From Acinetobacter baylyi DSM 14961 = CIP 107474 (GTDB lineage Bacteria; Pseudomonadota; Gammaproteobacteria; Pseudomonadales; Moraxellaceae): DNA of 64,000 nt. The position numbers and the translations under genes are program-made. The stretch covers positions 62,001-126,000 of the forward strand of contig NZ_KB849628.1 of NCBI RefSeq assembly GCF_000368685.1, read 5' to 3'. Below are positions 18,788-27,310 of this stretch, piece by piece. Numbering within the stretch: the stretch's first letter is position 1; the number at the start of each line of letters is the position of its first letter. Under the pieces are notes generated by a model, which saw nothing but the letters and a program-made list of their open reading frames with translations, was not told where the DNA came from and ran no database searches.

Positions 18788-18948
18788 ATATATATTTAAA
18801 CAGCATGTTTAAACAAAAAGCTGCCATAAAATTTTATGAGCCATACAAAAAATTATCTAAATAATATTGTTCATATATCGTTATGATCAGATGAAAGCGA
18901 TCAAAAATATGCTAAGTTAACTGCATGCATTTAGTCGTTAATAAATCT

Positions 18949-19431
18949 ATGAAAAATATCTATATTGTTGGTTTATTGTGCTTGTGTTCTTCATTTGCCA
19001 TGGCTGAAACAGTTTCAACCCCAGCAACATCTGATGAGGCGCCAAGTCTGGATCTTAGTCCTAATACAATTAAAATTGTATCTCGACCAGAGATCATGGG
19101 GCTATGGGGTATGGAAATTCCCAACAATAAAAAGTGTGTTGAGTATTATAATTTTAGAAATGCCAATGAAGTATTTGTGAAAAGTGGACAAGAATGGTCC
19201 TATGGCGTTTATGACTACCAACCTTCGCCAGACAAAAATGAGCAACTATCGGCATTAATCATGCAAATCAAATATGATAATAATGAAGTAGATTGTTCTG
19301 GACAAAAAGTGGATCAATCTGGGGAAGTATCTCAGTATTTTGTGCATTGGAAAAATGCAAATACCATCGATTTTTGTGCAAATGAAAAAGGTCAACAGTG
19401 TTTTGCAACCTTGCGTAGGGTTTTACCATAA
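18949..19431 (+). CDS. Small secreted protein of unknown function
   Basis: About 160 aa with a clear Sec signal peptide (MKNIYIVGLLCLCSSFAMAE, cleavage after AMA). The mature part is acidic at first (TPATSDEAPSLDLSP), has four Cys residues that could pair in the periplasm (in KKCVEYY, VDCSG, DFCANE and QQCFATL), and no family I recognise. An earlier in-frame ATG at 18925 would push the signal further in; the one at 18949 fits a signal peptide better. Preceded by about 160 bp of AT-rich sequence and followed by a strong terminator, so it is probably transcribed alone. Confidence 0.7.
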   Translation: MKNIYIVGLLCLCSSFAMAETVSTPATSDEAPSLDLSPNTIKIVSRPEIMGLWGMEIPNNKKCVEYYNFRNANEVFVKSGQEWSYGVYDYQPSPDKNEQLSALIMQIKYDNNEVDCSGQKVDQSGEVSQYFVHWKNANTIDFCANEKGQQCFATLRRVLP

Positions 19432-19443
19432 TCTCTACAGAAT

Positions 19444-19478
19444 AAAAAAAACCCTTATCGTATAGATAAGGGTTTTTT
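19444..19478. terminator. Bidirectional terminator
   Basis: A-run, CCCTTATC, loop GTATA, GATAAGGG, T-run. It lies between the convergent small secreted protein gene and accC and has the right composition to work on both strands. Confidence 0.92.
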
Positions 19479-19495
19479 ATAAACCACAAAGAGAA

Positions 19496-20884
19496 TTAGG
19501 CTTTTTCTGTGGTTTCAGCTGCTGGAGCTGCTTTTTCAGCTTCCAATTGTTTTAAAAGATGCTTTTCAAGATAATGGATGTCCATCGCTTCTTTTAAGAA
19601 GTTTTTATCTTGTAAGATCAGATCTTTATGTAATGGAATATTGGTTTTAACACCAGTGAGAATAGTTTCATCCAGTGCTTGACGCATACGTGCCATTGAC
19701 GTTTCACGATCTTTACCATGTGAAATGAGTTTTGCAATCATTGAATCATAGTAAGGTGGAATGCTATAGCCTGAATAGATATGCGAATCTAAACGGATAC
19801 CCGCTCCACCTGGCGCATAGAACGTCTCAATTTTACCTGGTGATGGCAAAAATGTGGTTGGATCTTCAGCATTGATACGGCATTCGATGGCATGACCACG
19901 AACTTCAATATCTTCTTGTTGAAGCTCTAAACCAAGACCAGCAGCAATACGCAATTGTTGCTCGATAATGTCAATTCCTGTCACCATTTCAGTAACAGGA
20001 TGCTCTACCTGAACACGTGTATTCATTTCAATAAAGAAGAATTCACCATCTTCAAATAGAAACTCAAAAGTACCAGCGCCGCGGTATTGCATTAACTTAC
20101 ACGCATTCACACATGCTTCTAGAATATCGGCACGTGCTTGCTCTGGAAGATTTGGTGCAGGAGCTTCTTCTAGTACTTTTTGGTGGCGGCGTTGCAAAGA
20201 ACAGTCACGGTCGTAAAGATGCACAGCATGACCATTTCCATCGCCCAATACCTGAACTTCAATATGACGTGGCTTTTGTAAGAAACGTTCCATATAGACC
20301 GTATCATCACCAAACCACATTTCTGCGTCACGTTGTGCTGCCTGAACAGATTCAAGAAGTGTATCAACGCGTTCAACAATACGCATACCACGACCACCAC
20401 CACCAGAAGCAGCTTTGACAATCAATGGAAAGCCAATCTCTTTTGCTTCTGCAAGCGCGTTGTGAATGGTTACAGCGTGATCACAACCTGGAACTGTTGG
20501 AACACCAGCTTTTTTCATGGCAATAATCGCAGATACTTTATTACCCATGAGGCGGATATGTTCTGGACGTGGACCAATGAAAATAAAACCAGAAGTTTCG
20601 ACAATTTCTGCAAACTCAGCATTTTCAGAAAGGAAACCGTAACCTGGATGGATGGCATCTGCGCCTGTGATTTCTGCTGCAGTAATAATTGCGGGGATAT
20701 TTAAATAGCTATCACTACTTGCACCCGGTCCAATACATACCGCTTCATCAACAAAACGTAAATGCATTAAGTCTTTGTCAGCATCTGAATAGATACCAAC
20801 GGTCTTGATTCCTAATGTTTTGCAAGCCCGGGTAATTCGTAACGCGATTTCACCACGGTTTGCAATTAAAACTTTTTGCAACAT
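19496..20884 (-). CDS. accC: Acetyl-CoA carboxylase, biotin carboxylase subunit
   Basis: 462-aa ATP-grasp biotin carboxylase: carboxylates the biotin on AccB using ATP and bicarbonate, first half-reaction of fatty acid synthesis. Visible: start [20 protein letters not shown]-binding SGGGGRGMR, and the catalytic [14 protein letters not shown] loop. A C-terminal Ala/Glu-rich tail ([13 protein letters not shown]) is slightly longer than in E. coli. The open frame extends to 20932 inside accB, but the ATG at 20884 starts the conserved N-terminus. Sixteen nt after accB, in the order aroQ-accB-accC. Confidence 0.97.
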   Translation of the reverse strand: MLQKVLIANRGEIALRITRACKTLGIKTVGIYSDADKDLMHLRFVDEAVCIGPGASSDSYLNIPAIITAAEITGADAIHPGYGFLSENAEFAEIVETSGFIFIGPRPEHIRLMGNKVSAIIAMKKAGVPTVPGCDHAVTIHNALAEAKEIGFPLIVKAASGGGGRGMRIVERVDTLLESVQAAQRDAEMWFGDDTVYMERFLQKPRHIEVQVLGDGNGHAVHLYDRDCSLQRRHQKVLEEAPAPNLPEQARADILEACVNACKLMQYRGAGTFEFLFEDGEFFFIEMNTRVQVEHPVTEMVTGIDIIEQQLRIAAGLGLELQQEDIEVRGHAIECRINAEDPTTFLPSPGKIETFYAPGGAGIRLDSHIYSGYSIPPYYDSMIAKLISHGKDRETSMARMRQALDETILTGVKTNIPLHKDLILQDKNFLKEAMDIHYLEKHLLKQLEAEKAAPAAETTEKA

Positions 20885-20900
20885 AAGTATCCCCGTGAGA

Positions 20901-21323
20901 TTATGCGCGGAAGCGGAATAATGGTTGACCAAATTGGATTACATCACCATTTTTAACTAAAATTTCTTCAACAACGCCACTTTGAGTTGCTTCGATTGGG
21001 TTCATGATTTTCATTGCTTCGATAATACCCAATGTTTCACCAGCAGAAACTGTTTGGCCTACCTTAACAAAAGGACCTTCACCTGGACTTGGAGCTGCAT
21101 AAAATACGCCAACCATTGGAGACGTTTCAACAGCACCACGTGGAGTTTTCACTGCAGGTGCAGCAGGCGCTGCTGATGCAGGAGCTGCTGCAATCGCACC
21201 AGCCGCAATAACTGGAGTAGGGCGAGTTAGAGCGATAGATTGATCACCTTCTTTAACCTCAATCGCTTGTAAGTCAGATTCAATCATCAAGTCGATGAGT
21301 TTCTTAATTTTGCGAATATCCAT
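20901..21323 (-). CDS. accB: Biotin carboxyl carrier protein of acetyl-CoA carboxylase
   Basis: 140 aa. The C-terminal biotinyl domain carries Lys105 in EAMKIM, the lysine biotinylated by BirA; an Ala/Pro-rich linker (about residues 39-62) joins it to a short N-terminal segment, the typical AccB layout. Partner of AccC just downstream. Ordinary length. Confidence 0.97.
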   Translation of the reverse strand: MDIRKIKKLIDLMIESDLQAIEVKEGDQSIALTRPTPVIAAGAIAAAPASAAPAAPAVKTPRGAVETSPMVGVFYAAPSPGEGPFVKVGQTVSAGETLGIIEAMKIMNPIEATQSGVVEEILVKNGDVIQFGQPLFRFRA

Positions 21324-21350
21324 AGGTGAATGTTCCTAAATCATGTTGAA

Positions 21351-21800
21351 TTAAGTAGATGGTTGAATTTTTTGGATGGCATAATCCAGTGCAAAGTGAT
21401 AACCCTTTGCACCGAAACCGCAAATTACGCCAACCGCTTTATCGGACAAATATGAGTGATGTCTAAAAGCTTCACGAGCGTGAACGTTCGATAAATGAAC
21501 TTCAATAAAGGGAATAGCAACGCCAAGCAATGCATCCCTAACCGCAACAGATGTATGGGTTAATGCTGCTGGATTGATGAGAATAAATTGAATACCATCA
21601 ATTTGTGCCTGATGGATACGATCAACGATCGCGCCTTCCCAATTACTTTGGAAAGTTTCTAATGAGATATTTGATGCTTGAGCTTGGGTTTTGAGCTGTT
21701 GATTGATATCATCAAGACTGAGATAACCATATACCTCTGGTTCTCTTTTTCCTAAAAGATTCAAATTCGGTCCGTGAATCACCAAAATGGTTGAACTCAT
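21351..21800 (-). CDS. aroQ: Type II 3-dehydroquinate dehydratase
   Basis: 149 aa, type II dehydroquinase of the shikimate pathway. Conserved [16 protein letters not shown] (with the catalytic Tyr and flexible-loop Arg), [16 protein letters not shown] and [17 protein letters not shown] are all present. First gene of aroQ-accB-accC, a common gammaproteobacterial order, 27 nt before accB. In this organism a catabolic dehydroquinase may also exist in the qui cluster outside the window; this copy looks biosynthetic by its neighbours. Confidence 0.95.
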   Translation of the reverse strand: MSSTILVIHGPNLNLLGKREPEVYGYLSLDDINQQLKTQAQASNISLETFQSNWEGAIVDRIHQAQIDGIQFILINPAALTHTSVAVRDALLGVAIPFIEVHLSNVHAREAFRHHSYLSDKAVGVICGFGAKGYHFALDYAIQKIQPST

Positions 21801-21824
21801 TCAACGTGCTCCAATTTCTTAAAT

Positions 21825-21956
21825 GCAAATTTCTTTGCAAATTACCTGCAAAGTTTGCTTATTATGGCATATATTTCTACATTTCTTGTGCAAATTGCTT
21901 GTAATTGAACAGAATGTATTTGCCAAATTTCAAAGCATATATTGTAAACTTTGCAA
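21825..21956. repeat. Cluster of GCAAA/TTTGC elements upstream of aroQ-accBC
   Basis: In 130 bp upstream of aroQ: GCAAATTTCTTTGC (21825-21838), GCAAAGTTTGC (21848-21858), GCAAATTGC (21890-21898), TTTGCCAAATTTCAAAGC (21919-21936) and ACTTTGCAAG (about 21948-21957). The first two are perfect inverted repeats of GCAAA. This density is striking and overlaps the likely aroQ promoter region; a regulator of the fatty acid operon is a possible reader. Confidence 0.5.
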
Positions 21957-22739
21957 GAAATAGGCAATGTTAAAAAATGACAAAATTTGATTAAGAATGT
22001 TGGTAACGTATTTTAAACTGAATTGACCAAATCAGTTCATTTGTTTTGTGTAACAGCCATAAATTATATCGCTCACTACCTGCCAGCGTAGCGATTATTT
22101 ATAGCGAAACAATATGAATAAGTTTAGTTTCTTTCAAATTTGCATATGATTGAAATAGAAATGGGCTTACCCGTGAAATGAAATCAGTAAGAAAATCATC
22201 TTATTTGTAGGTTGTAAACCACTTTTCTCTACGAAAATAAAAGCAGTTTTTATCAACTATTATTTAAACTATGTTATTAAAAACAATGATTTGTATTAGT
22301 TGTTGGATTTCGTTATATCATCAATTTAATTATCCTTAAACTTTATTCGACAGCAGGGCGATACACAGCAAAAACTAAAGTCATCAGTTTAAAAAAAGGC
22401 ACATGTAGTTCACGATATGCCTTTCTATTCAAAAAAACTTAACAGCATTTTATCAATTTTTACTTAGAACAAATTTCCGTGATGGACTGACCAATTTGAT
22501 CATTAATTTAAAATTTTATCGTATATAAATAAACCAATACATTGTAGGACAATTGGCAAAAGTTAAATTTAGATAATTCAAGACATTATTAAACTAGACC
22601 TAATCATCTTATTCATCGCCCGATAAAGGATAAAAATTCATTAATTTGGTTAGGAGACATCCGTTGTTTGATTATCTGCGTCTTTTTTGCAAGTTTACTT
22701 TGACTTTTGGGCAAATCGATTCATTTACTTTGTAGCCTT

Positions 22740-22778
22740 AAATAGCCTAAGCAAATTAAAAAATAAAATAGCCTAAGT
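22740..22778. repeat. Direct repeat AAATAGCCTAAG, two copies 26 bp apart
   Basis: AAATAGCCTAAGC at 22740-22752 and AAATAGCCTAAGT at 22766-22778. A third exact AAATAGCCTAAGC is at 14214-14226 in the TetR intergenic region. A 12-mer in three copies, all non-coding, is unlikely by chance in 64 kb. Function unknown. Confidence 0.6.
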
Positions 22779-22832
22779 AAAATAAATATAATTTTAAAAG
22801 CAAACAAAAAACCATAAATTTAAAATTAACAA

Positions 22833-22863
22833 TATAGCGTTAAGGCTCAAACTTAACGCTATA
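22833..22863 (-). terminator. Hairpin terminator of the zigA-folE2 operon
   Basis: TATAGCGTTAAG and CTTAACGCTATA form a perfect 12-bp stem with a 7-nt loop, 20 nt past the folE2 stop. On the minus strand it is followed by a T-rich but not pure T sequence (TTGTTAATTTT), so termination may be partial. Confidence 0.7.
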
Positions 22864-22882
22864 AGAAGACATAAACTTATTA

Positions 22883-23767
22883 TTAAGATGATATTGCAAC
22901 TGCAATCGCATCATGAGGATGAAGACTTTCTTGATGTACCACTTGTGCGGACCAAAACTTATATTTTTGATCTAGTAGCATTTTAAGGCGGCGTGCAGCA
23001 TCTTCTACAAACATAAGATTTTCACCATTTAACTTGGCAAAAGCTTGTTCATCTGCACGTTTAACCGCAGTCTGTGTTGGTGTCTTTAGTGTATTTTCTA
23101 TTGAATCGATTAAATCGACAAAATTAATATCATGAGCATAATCAAAAGGCTGTACCACAACCGTTGCAATACTACGCTGGCTGTGAGGTGTAGCCAATGT
23201 CGCGTATTGTTCGAGCCAAGCTTCAATATCTGCACTGGGTATTAAATTTTGAGAACTAAAATCTGCTTTGAATCCATTCTTAATGATTTGCCTTGATAAG
23301 GCAGCAGAGCAAGGGCAGGTCGAGGAATAACTTATATCGAGTTTGTATTCAATATTAAACAATTCATTAATAATACTGGCCTCAATGATAACGGGATAAC
23401 TTTTCCATCCTGAAAGCGCTGTACTGACGATAGCATCTCTTTTTAACAGCAGATCAAATTTAAATACAATTTTGGCCGCAGTAGTTCCACAATCTTGATG
23501 GCTATCTATCATTTGCTTGAGAACTGATTTTATAGACATCGTATTCAATACGGATAGATGATTAATCAAATGATATAACCTAGACATATGAATGCCTTTT
23601 ACACTACTTTTGGGTAAATTTACATATACATCAACTTTGGTATTAACAGTTTGATTTGCCGTATCAATCACAGTAGGTAAGTCTATATGTTGCATGCCCA
23701 CCCAATTTAAAGGGGATAAATTGCAAGGAAGCTGTGAGACTGATACATCGGGAAGTTGAGCATTCAT
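22883..23767 (-). CDS. folE2: GTP cyclohydrolase I type 2 (FolE2)
   Basis: 294-aa GTP cyclohydrolase IB: converts GTP to dihydroneopterin triphosphate for folate synthesis. The conserved cysteine is in SSTCPCSA (Cys151/Cys153), and the family motif with DFSSQ and the QRSIATVVV segment are visible. FolE2 can use metals other than zinc and commonly replaces zinc-dependent FolE under zinc starvation. It is 47 nt after zigA in the same direction, with a Zur box upstream of zigA, which fits that role. Start ATG at 23767; an overlapping ATG four bases later is out of frame. Confidence 0.92.
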   Translation of the reverse strand: MNAQLPDVSVSQLPCNLSPLNWVGMQHIDLPTVIDTANQTVNTKVDVYVNLPKSSVKGIHMSRLYHLINHLSVLNTMSIKSVLKQMIDSHQDCGTTAAKIVFKFDLLLKRDAIVSTALSGWKSYPVIIEASIINELFNIEYKLDISYSSTCPCSAALSRQIIKNGFKADFSSQNLIPSADIEAWLEQYATLATPHSQRSIATVVVQPFDYAHDINFVDLIDSIENTLKTPTQTAVKRADEQAFAKLNGENLMFVEDAARRLKMLLDQKYKFWSAQVVHQESLHPHDAIAVAISS

Positions 23768-23814
23768 ATTAGGTTATACAATATAAGTGATTAAATAGAA
23801 TTAAAATTTAGTGA

Positions 23815-25023
23815 TTAAGACCAATCAAACGGATTTGACATTTGAGTCCAGCCGTCAGGGCCAAGCGCCATTTCATCATCGCTGAGTAGACATTCATTGA
23901 AACCTTGAATAAGTGTATCTTGATTCATATCCATTCCAATCATGACAATCTCTTGACGAGCATCACCAACTTTTTCATCCCAATGTTTTTCAATTTCGGC
24001 AAGTGACTGATCATCTCTTGGCCAGTTCTCTGGTTCTGTTGCAGCCCACCATGTGCCTGCCATACCGTGTCTTGCCATACCACCAGCTTGTGACCAAGAG
24101 CATGCGAGCGTTGGTTCGCAGGCTAGCCAGAAAAAACCTTTTGAACGAATAACACCTGGCCATTCAGAATTAATAAAATTAAAAAACCGTTGTGGATGAA
24201 AAGGGCGACGAGCGCGATATACAAAACTTGTAATGCCGTATTCTTCTGTTTCTGGCACATGTTCACCACGAAGTTCTTTTAGCCAGCCTGGGGCTTGTGC
24301 AGCTTGATCGAAATCAAATAAACCTGTATTCAAGACTGAATCTAAATCTACTTTTCCAAATTCTGAAATTTGAATTCTTGCCCGTGGATTAAGTTTATTC
24401 AGAATAGCCATTAAACGTTCTTTTTTAATATCATCAATCAAGTCCACTTTATTCAGGATGATTACATCGCAAAACTCAATCTGATCGATAAGCAAATCTA
24501 CAACGCTGCGTTGATCGTGCTCGCCAAGAGACTCACCACGATCATTTAATTGATCATAAGAGCTATAGTCTTGTAGAAAATTAAATGCGTCAACCACAGT
24601 CACCATTGTATCGAGTTGAGCAAATTCATTTAAAGATTGACCTGCTTCATCTGCAAAAGTAAAGGTTTCTGCGACAGGAAGAGGTTCCGATATTCCAGTC
24701 GATTCAATCACCAGTTGGTCAAATTTGTTTTCTTCTGCCAAGCGTTTAACTTCAATCAATAAATCTTCACGTAACGTACAACATATACAACCATTGCTCA
24801 TTTCGACGAGTTTTTCATCTGTACGTGAGAGTTCTGCGCCACCATTTTGAACCAGAGCAGCATCAATATTGACTTCTGACATATCATTTACAATCACTGC
24901 TACACGGCGACCTTCGCGATTGTTTAAAATATGATTAAGCAAGGTTGTTTTTCCTGCACCTAAAAATCCTGATAAGACAGTAACAGGAAGTTTGTATGAA
25001 GGATTGGCTACGGAACTGACCAT
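23815..25023 (-). CDS. zigA: ZigA-type COG0523 zinc metallochaperone GTPase
   Basis: 402-aa G3E GTPase. Walker A is GFLGAGKT (residues 19-26), the metal-binding CxCC is at Cys79/81/82 (GCICC), and NKVD provides guanine specificity. A long C-terminal CobW_C-type domain follows, with [12 protein letters not shown] and a region rich in His/Trp/Cys. In A. baumannii the Zur-regulated COG0523 protein ZigA supports growth and histidine catabolism under zinc limitation; the Zur box and folE2 neighbour support equating them. The frame extends to a TTG at 25041, but AGGAC precedes the ATG at 25023. Zinc transfer role is from the family, not visible directly. Confidence 0.9.
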   Translation of the reverse strand: MVSSVANPSYKLPVTVLSGFLGAGKTTLLNHILNNREGRRVAVIVNDMSEVNIDAALVQNGGAELSRTDEKLVEMSNGCICCTLREDLLIEVKRLAEENKFDQLVIESTGISEPLPVAETFTFADEAGQSLNEFAQLDTMVTVVDAFNFLQDYSSYDQLNDRGESLGEHDQRSVVDLLIDQIEFCDVIILNKVDLIDDIKKERLMAILNKLNPRARIQISEFGKVDLDSVLNTGLFDFDQAAQAPGWLKELRGEHVPETEEYGITSFVYRARRPFHPQRFFNFINSEWPGVIRSKGFFWLACEPTLACSWSQAGGMARHGMAGTWWAATEPENWPRDDQSLAEIEKHWDEKVGDARQEIVMIGMDMNQDTLIQGFNECLLSDDEMALGPDGWTQMSNPFDWS

Positions 25024-25130
25024 TGGCGATGTCCTATGCAAAAGAGAAAAATCATGAATTCGATGACAATTTATTTAGCAAAGCTGAAATATGCAGTTGT
25101 GCTGAACTGATAACGTCACGAAATAAATGT

Positions 25131-25149
25131 TATGTTATAATGTAACATA
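25131..25149 (-). promoter_or_regulatory. Zur box upstream of zigA-folE2
   Basis: TATGTTATAATGTAACATA, a 7-5-7 palindrome close to the gammaproteobacterial Zur consensus (GTTATA-TATAAC type), about 108 bp upstream of the zigA ATG. Its 15-bp core is identical to that of the box upstream of zrlA. Confidence 0.85.
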
Positions 25150-25211
25150 TAATCAACTATTTTATTGAATTGGTCATCTATAATTATTTATGTATATGAT
25201 TTATAAAAATA

Positions 25212-25919
25212 TTAAGGAATTTTTTCACCACATATTGAGCTATGCCATGTATGATCTGGTCCCCATGTGCGAAAACCTTTGGTATCGATATGGATTTGTC
25301 CCGTACTGTAAACACCCAGTCCCATGTTGTATTTAGCTCCTTCTGTTTGCCAGAATTTACATAATTTAATTTTGGTATCGGCAATATCCGTTTCTTCAAA
25401 ACTGGTTGGAAACTCTGGACCAATACGAAAATCTACCGCAGCATTTTGCATATGCGATGATTCCTTGGCTCCACCAACACACGCGTTAAGTAATGGTGAA
25501 CGATAGGCAGAGGTCAACTCAAAATCAGTCAAAATACCTATATTAACTAATTTCTGTAATAACTTAAGTGTCGGGACGGCATTGACCCAGACGGACTGAT
25601 CAGGAATATCGTACTGGTCATAATGGCATTCTTCCCAACCACGGGCAGAACGAAAAAGCTCAAAATCTGGCGCAACCATAGTCACACCTTGGCTACTCAG
25701 AAAATCTTTGTAAGCTTTTACACGTTGGTGATTATTTTGTTTTTCAAGCCACACATAATAAGATACAGGTGTGATTTTTTTAATTTTAATGGGATGTAAG
25801 ACATTAAATCGAGGAGGTTGAGGCTTTTTTTGAACAGGTTGTTGATGTGTAGGGGTTGTACATGAACAAATACCCAGACTAATTACGATCAGTCCCAGAG
25901 TTACATTTGATTTTTTCAT
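25212..25919 (-). CDS. zrlA: ZrlA-like zinc-regulated lipoprotein, M15 peptidase fold
   Basis: 235 aa. A lipoprotein signal (MKKSNVTLGLIVISLGICSC, lipobox ICSC, Cys20) is followed by an M15/VanY-type D,D-carboxypeptidase domain: SSHMQNAAVDFR gives the SxHxxxxAxD zinc motif and HIDTKGFRTWG the second His and Trp. A Zur box lies 26 bp upstream of the start. A. baumannii ZrlA is a zinc-regulated lipoprotein peptidase needed for envelope integrity under zinc starvation, and location beside zigA agrees. Expected site: envelope, acting on peptidoglycan. Oddly a putative zinc enzyme is expressed when zinc is short. Confidence 0.85.
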   Translation of the reverse strand: MKKSNVTLGLIVISLGICSCTTPTHQQPVQKKPQPPRFNVLHPIKIKKITPVSYYVWLEKQNNHQRVKAYKDFLSSQGVTMVAPDFELFRSARGWEECHYDQYDIPDQSVWVNAVPTLKLLQKLVNIGILTDFELTSAYRSPLLNACVGGAKESSHMQNAAVDFRIGPEFPTSFEETDIADTKIKLCKFWQTEGAKYNMGLGVYSTGQIHIDTKGFRTWGPDHTWHSSICGEKIP

Positions 25920-25944
25920 TTTAGCAAACGTGACTTAATTTAAC

Positions 25945-25959
25945 TGTTACATTATAACA
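25945..25959 (-). promoter_or_regulatory. Zur box upstream of zrlA
   Basis: TGTTACATTATAACA, arms TGTTA/TAACA with a 5-bp centre; its reverse complement TGTTATAATGTAACA is identical to the core of the zigA box. It is 26 bp from the zrlA start, so it overlaps the promoter or leader. Confidence 0.85.
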
Positions 25960-26088
25960 TTGGCCTAAGCGAAAAGGCATTCTCATGACTATGATTTATT
26001 GTAAGTTGACCTAATTATAGTGATGTAACAATGAAGATGTACGAGACTTTTCTAATGAATTGGAAAAGTCCTGTACTTCACATTTTGA

Positions 26089-27090
26089 TTATTCAGTTAA
26101 TGTAATTACTATTTTGCCAATATGCTCACTTTCTTCCATACATGTATGAGCTTTGGAAATATCTTCAAAGCTAAAGGATTTATAAATGAGGGGTAAACTT
26201 TTGCCTTCAGAGAGTAATGGCCAAACATGCTGTCTTAGTGATTGAGTAATTTCAGATTTTTCCTGATCAGTCCGCGCACGCATGGTAGAACCAGTCACTT
26301 TCGCTCGCTTCAAAATTAACTGTTGTAGATCAAACTCTTTCGCATAGCGTCCACCCATAAATCCAAGGATTACAAGTCGACCATCTCGCTTTAATGTGTT
26401 CATGTTTTGTTGGAAATATTTACCTCCAACAATATCAAGAATCACATCTACGCCTTTATTTTGGGTCTGCTCTAAAATCACTTCTTCAAAATTATGTTTT
26501 TTATAATTGATTGCGGTAGTGATTTTATTTAAAGCATCAACTTTGTCATCACTGCCTACTGTGCAGAATGTTTTGATGCCCATCGCGTGGCAAAGTGTGA
26601 GTGCTGTTGTGCCAATACCGCTCGCTCCGCCATGAATAAGCGCGGTTTCACCAACAGATAATTGACCAATATCAAACAGGTTGGCCCATACCGTGAAATA
26701 GGTTTCAGGTATAGCGGCTGCTTCTATATAAGAAAGATTGGAGGGAATAGGAAGGGTTTGAGTTTCTGGTACAGCACAATACTCTGCATAACCACCACCA
26801 TTGGTCAATGCACAAACTCGATCACCAACTTTAAACTGGCTAACATTCTCGCCTATAGCAGTGACAATTCCAGCAACTTCAAGACCAGGAATTGGAGTCA
26901 CATCCTTAGGCATTGGATAAAGTCCTTTGCGTTGTAGAACATCTGGTCGGTTGATACCAAATGCTTTTACTTCAATGAGGATTTCATCAATTTTTATTTT
27001 TGGTAAAGAGGTTTCTACAATATGTAAAACATCTGGATCGCCAGATTGAGAAATTTCGATATGTCGCATTGTTGTGGGCAAATCCGTCAT
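26089..27090 (-). CDS. NAD(P)H:quinone oxidoreductase, zeta-crystallin/PIG3 type
   Basis: 333-aa zinc-independent medium-chain dehydrogenase. Motifs: GRNRPDVLQRKGLYP-like N-terminal segment (as GINRPDVLQRKG, about 46-57), GLEVAG (about 69-74), and the Rossmann HGGASGIGTTAL (about 148-159). No structural-zinc cysteine cluster is seen. The family reduces quinones with NADPH, usually one electron, cytoplasmic. AGGAAAA precedes the ATG. Transcribed alone; terminator of aspA lies upstream. Confidence 0.85.
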   Translation of the reverse strand: MTDLPTTMRHIEISQSGDPDVLHIVETSLPKIKIDEILIEVKAFGINRPDVLQRKGLYPMPKDVTPIPGLEVAGIVTAIGENVSQFKVGDRVCALTNGGGYAEYCAVPETQTLPIPSNLSYIEAAAIPETYFTVWANLFDIGQLSVGETALIHGGASGIGTTALTLCHAMGIKTFCTVGSDDKVDALNKITTAINYKKHNFEEVILEQTQNKGVDVILDIVGGKYFQQNMNTLKRDGRLVILGFMGGRYAKEFDLQQLILKRAKVTGSTMRARTDQEKSEITQSLRQHVWPLLSEGKSLPLIYKSFSFEDISKAHTCMEESEHIGKIVITLTE

Positions 27091-27272
27091 AGAGTTTTTT
27101 CCTGAGTTTCTATATCTTCATAAATGATATATCGTATTTATACGATATTTTAGACATCTCCAAGCTTATCTGATGGTTTGAGTTATTTATATAGATAAAA
27201 GTTTAAAATTTTGAACTGTATTTTTTATATTCAAATTTTATGTTGATTTTAGAACCAATCTAAGAAATAAAG

Positions 27273-27297
27273 AAAGGAACTCATAGGAGTTCCTTTT
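27273..27297. terminator. Terminator after aspA
   Basis: AAAGGAACTC, loop ATAG, GAGTTCCTTT with T-run on the plus side and a T-rich stretch on the minus side. It lies 14 nt beyond the aspA stop, between aspA and the quinone oxidoreductase promoter. Confidence 0.85.
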
Positions 27298-27310
27298 TAA
27301 ATGGGATTTC

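Larger units (their letters stand above)
21801..22882. other. 1.08-kb region without a recognisable gene
   Basis: No convincing coding frame on either strand, no tRNA and no insertion sequence remnant was recognised. It contains the GCAAA cluster near aroQ, short imperfect hairpins (for example ATCGCT/AGCGAT near 22068-22095), a direct repeat AAATAGCCTAAG (22740-22751 and 22766-22777), and the folE2 terminator at its right end. Unusually long for a gap in this gene-dense window. Confidence 0.6.

Noticed and set aside
20113..20704. Open frames on the plus strand opposite accC
   Set aside because: They run antisense to a highly conserved enzyme gene and encode low-complexity His/Thr-rich products.
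22114..22149. 11-codon frame starting ATGAATAAG as possible leader peptide
   Set aside because: No SD, no downstream gene on that strand, and frames this short are expected by chance.
22380..22425. AAAGGCA ... TGCCTTT hairpin in the non-coding kilobase
   Set aside because: Stem of seven bases with a 16-nt loop; too weak to call a terminator with no gene upstream.
23771..23788. Zur-like sequence GTTATACAATATAA between zigA and folE2
   Set aside because: Spacing of the arms is two bases too long and one arm is imperfect; the operon box at 25131 already explains folE2 control.
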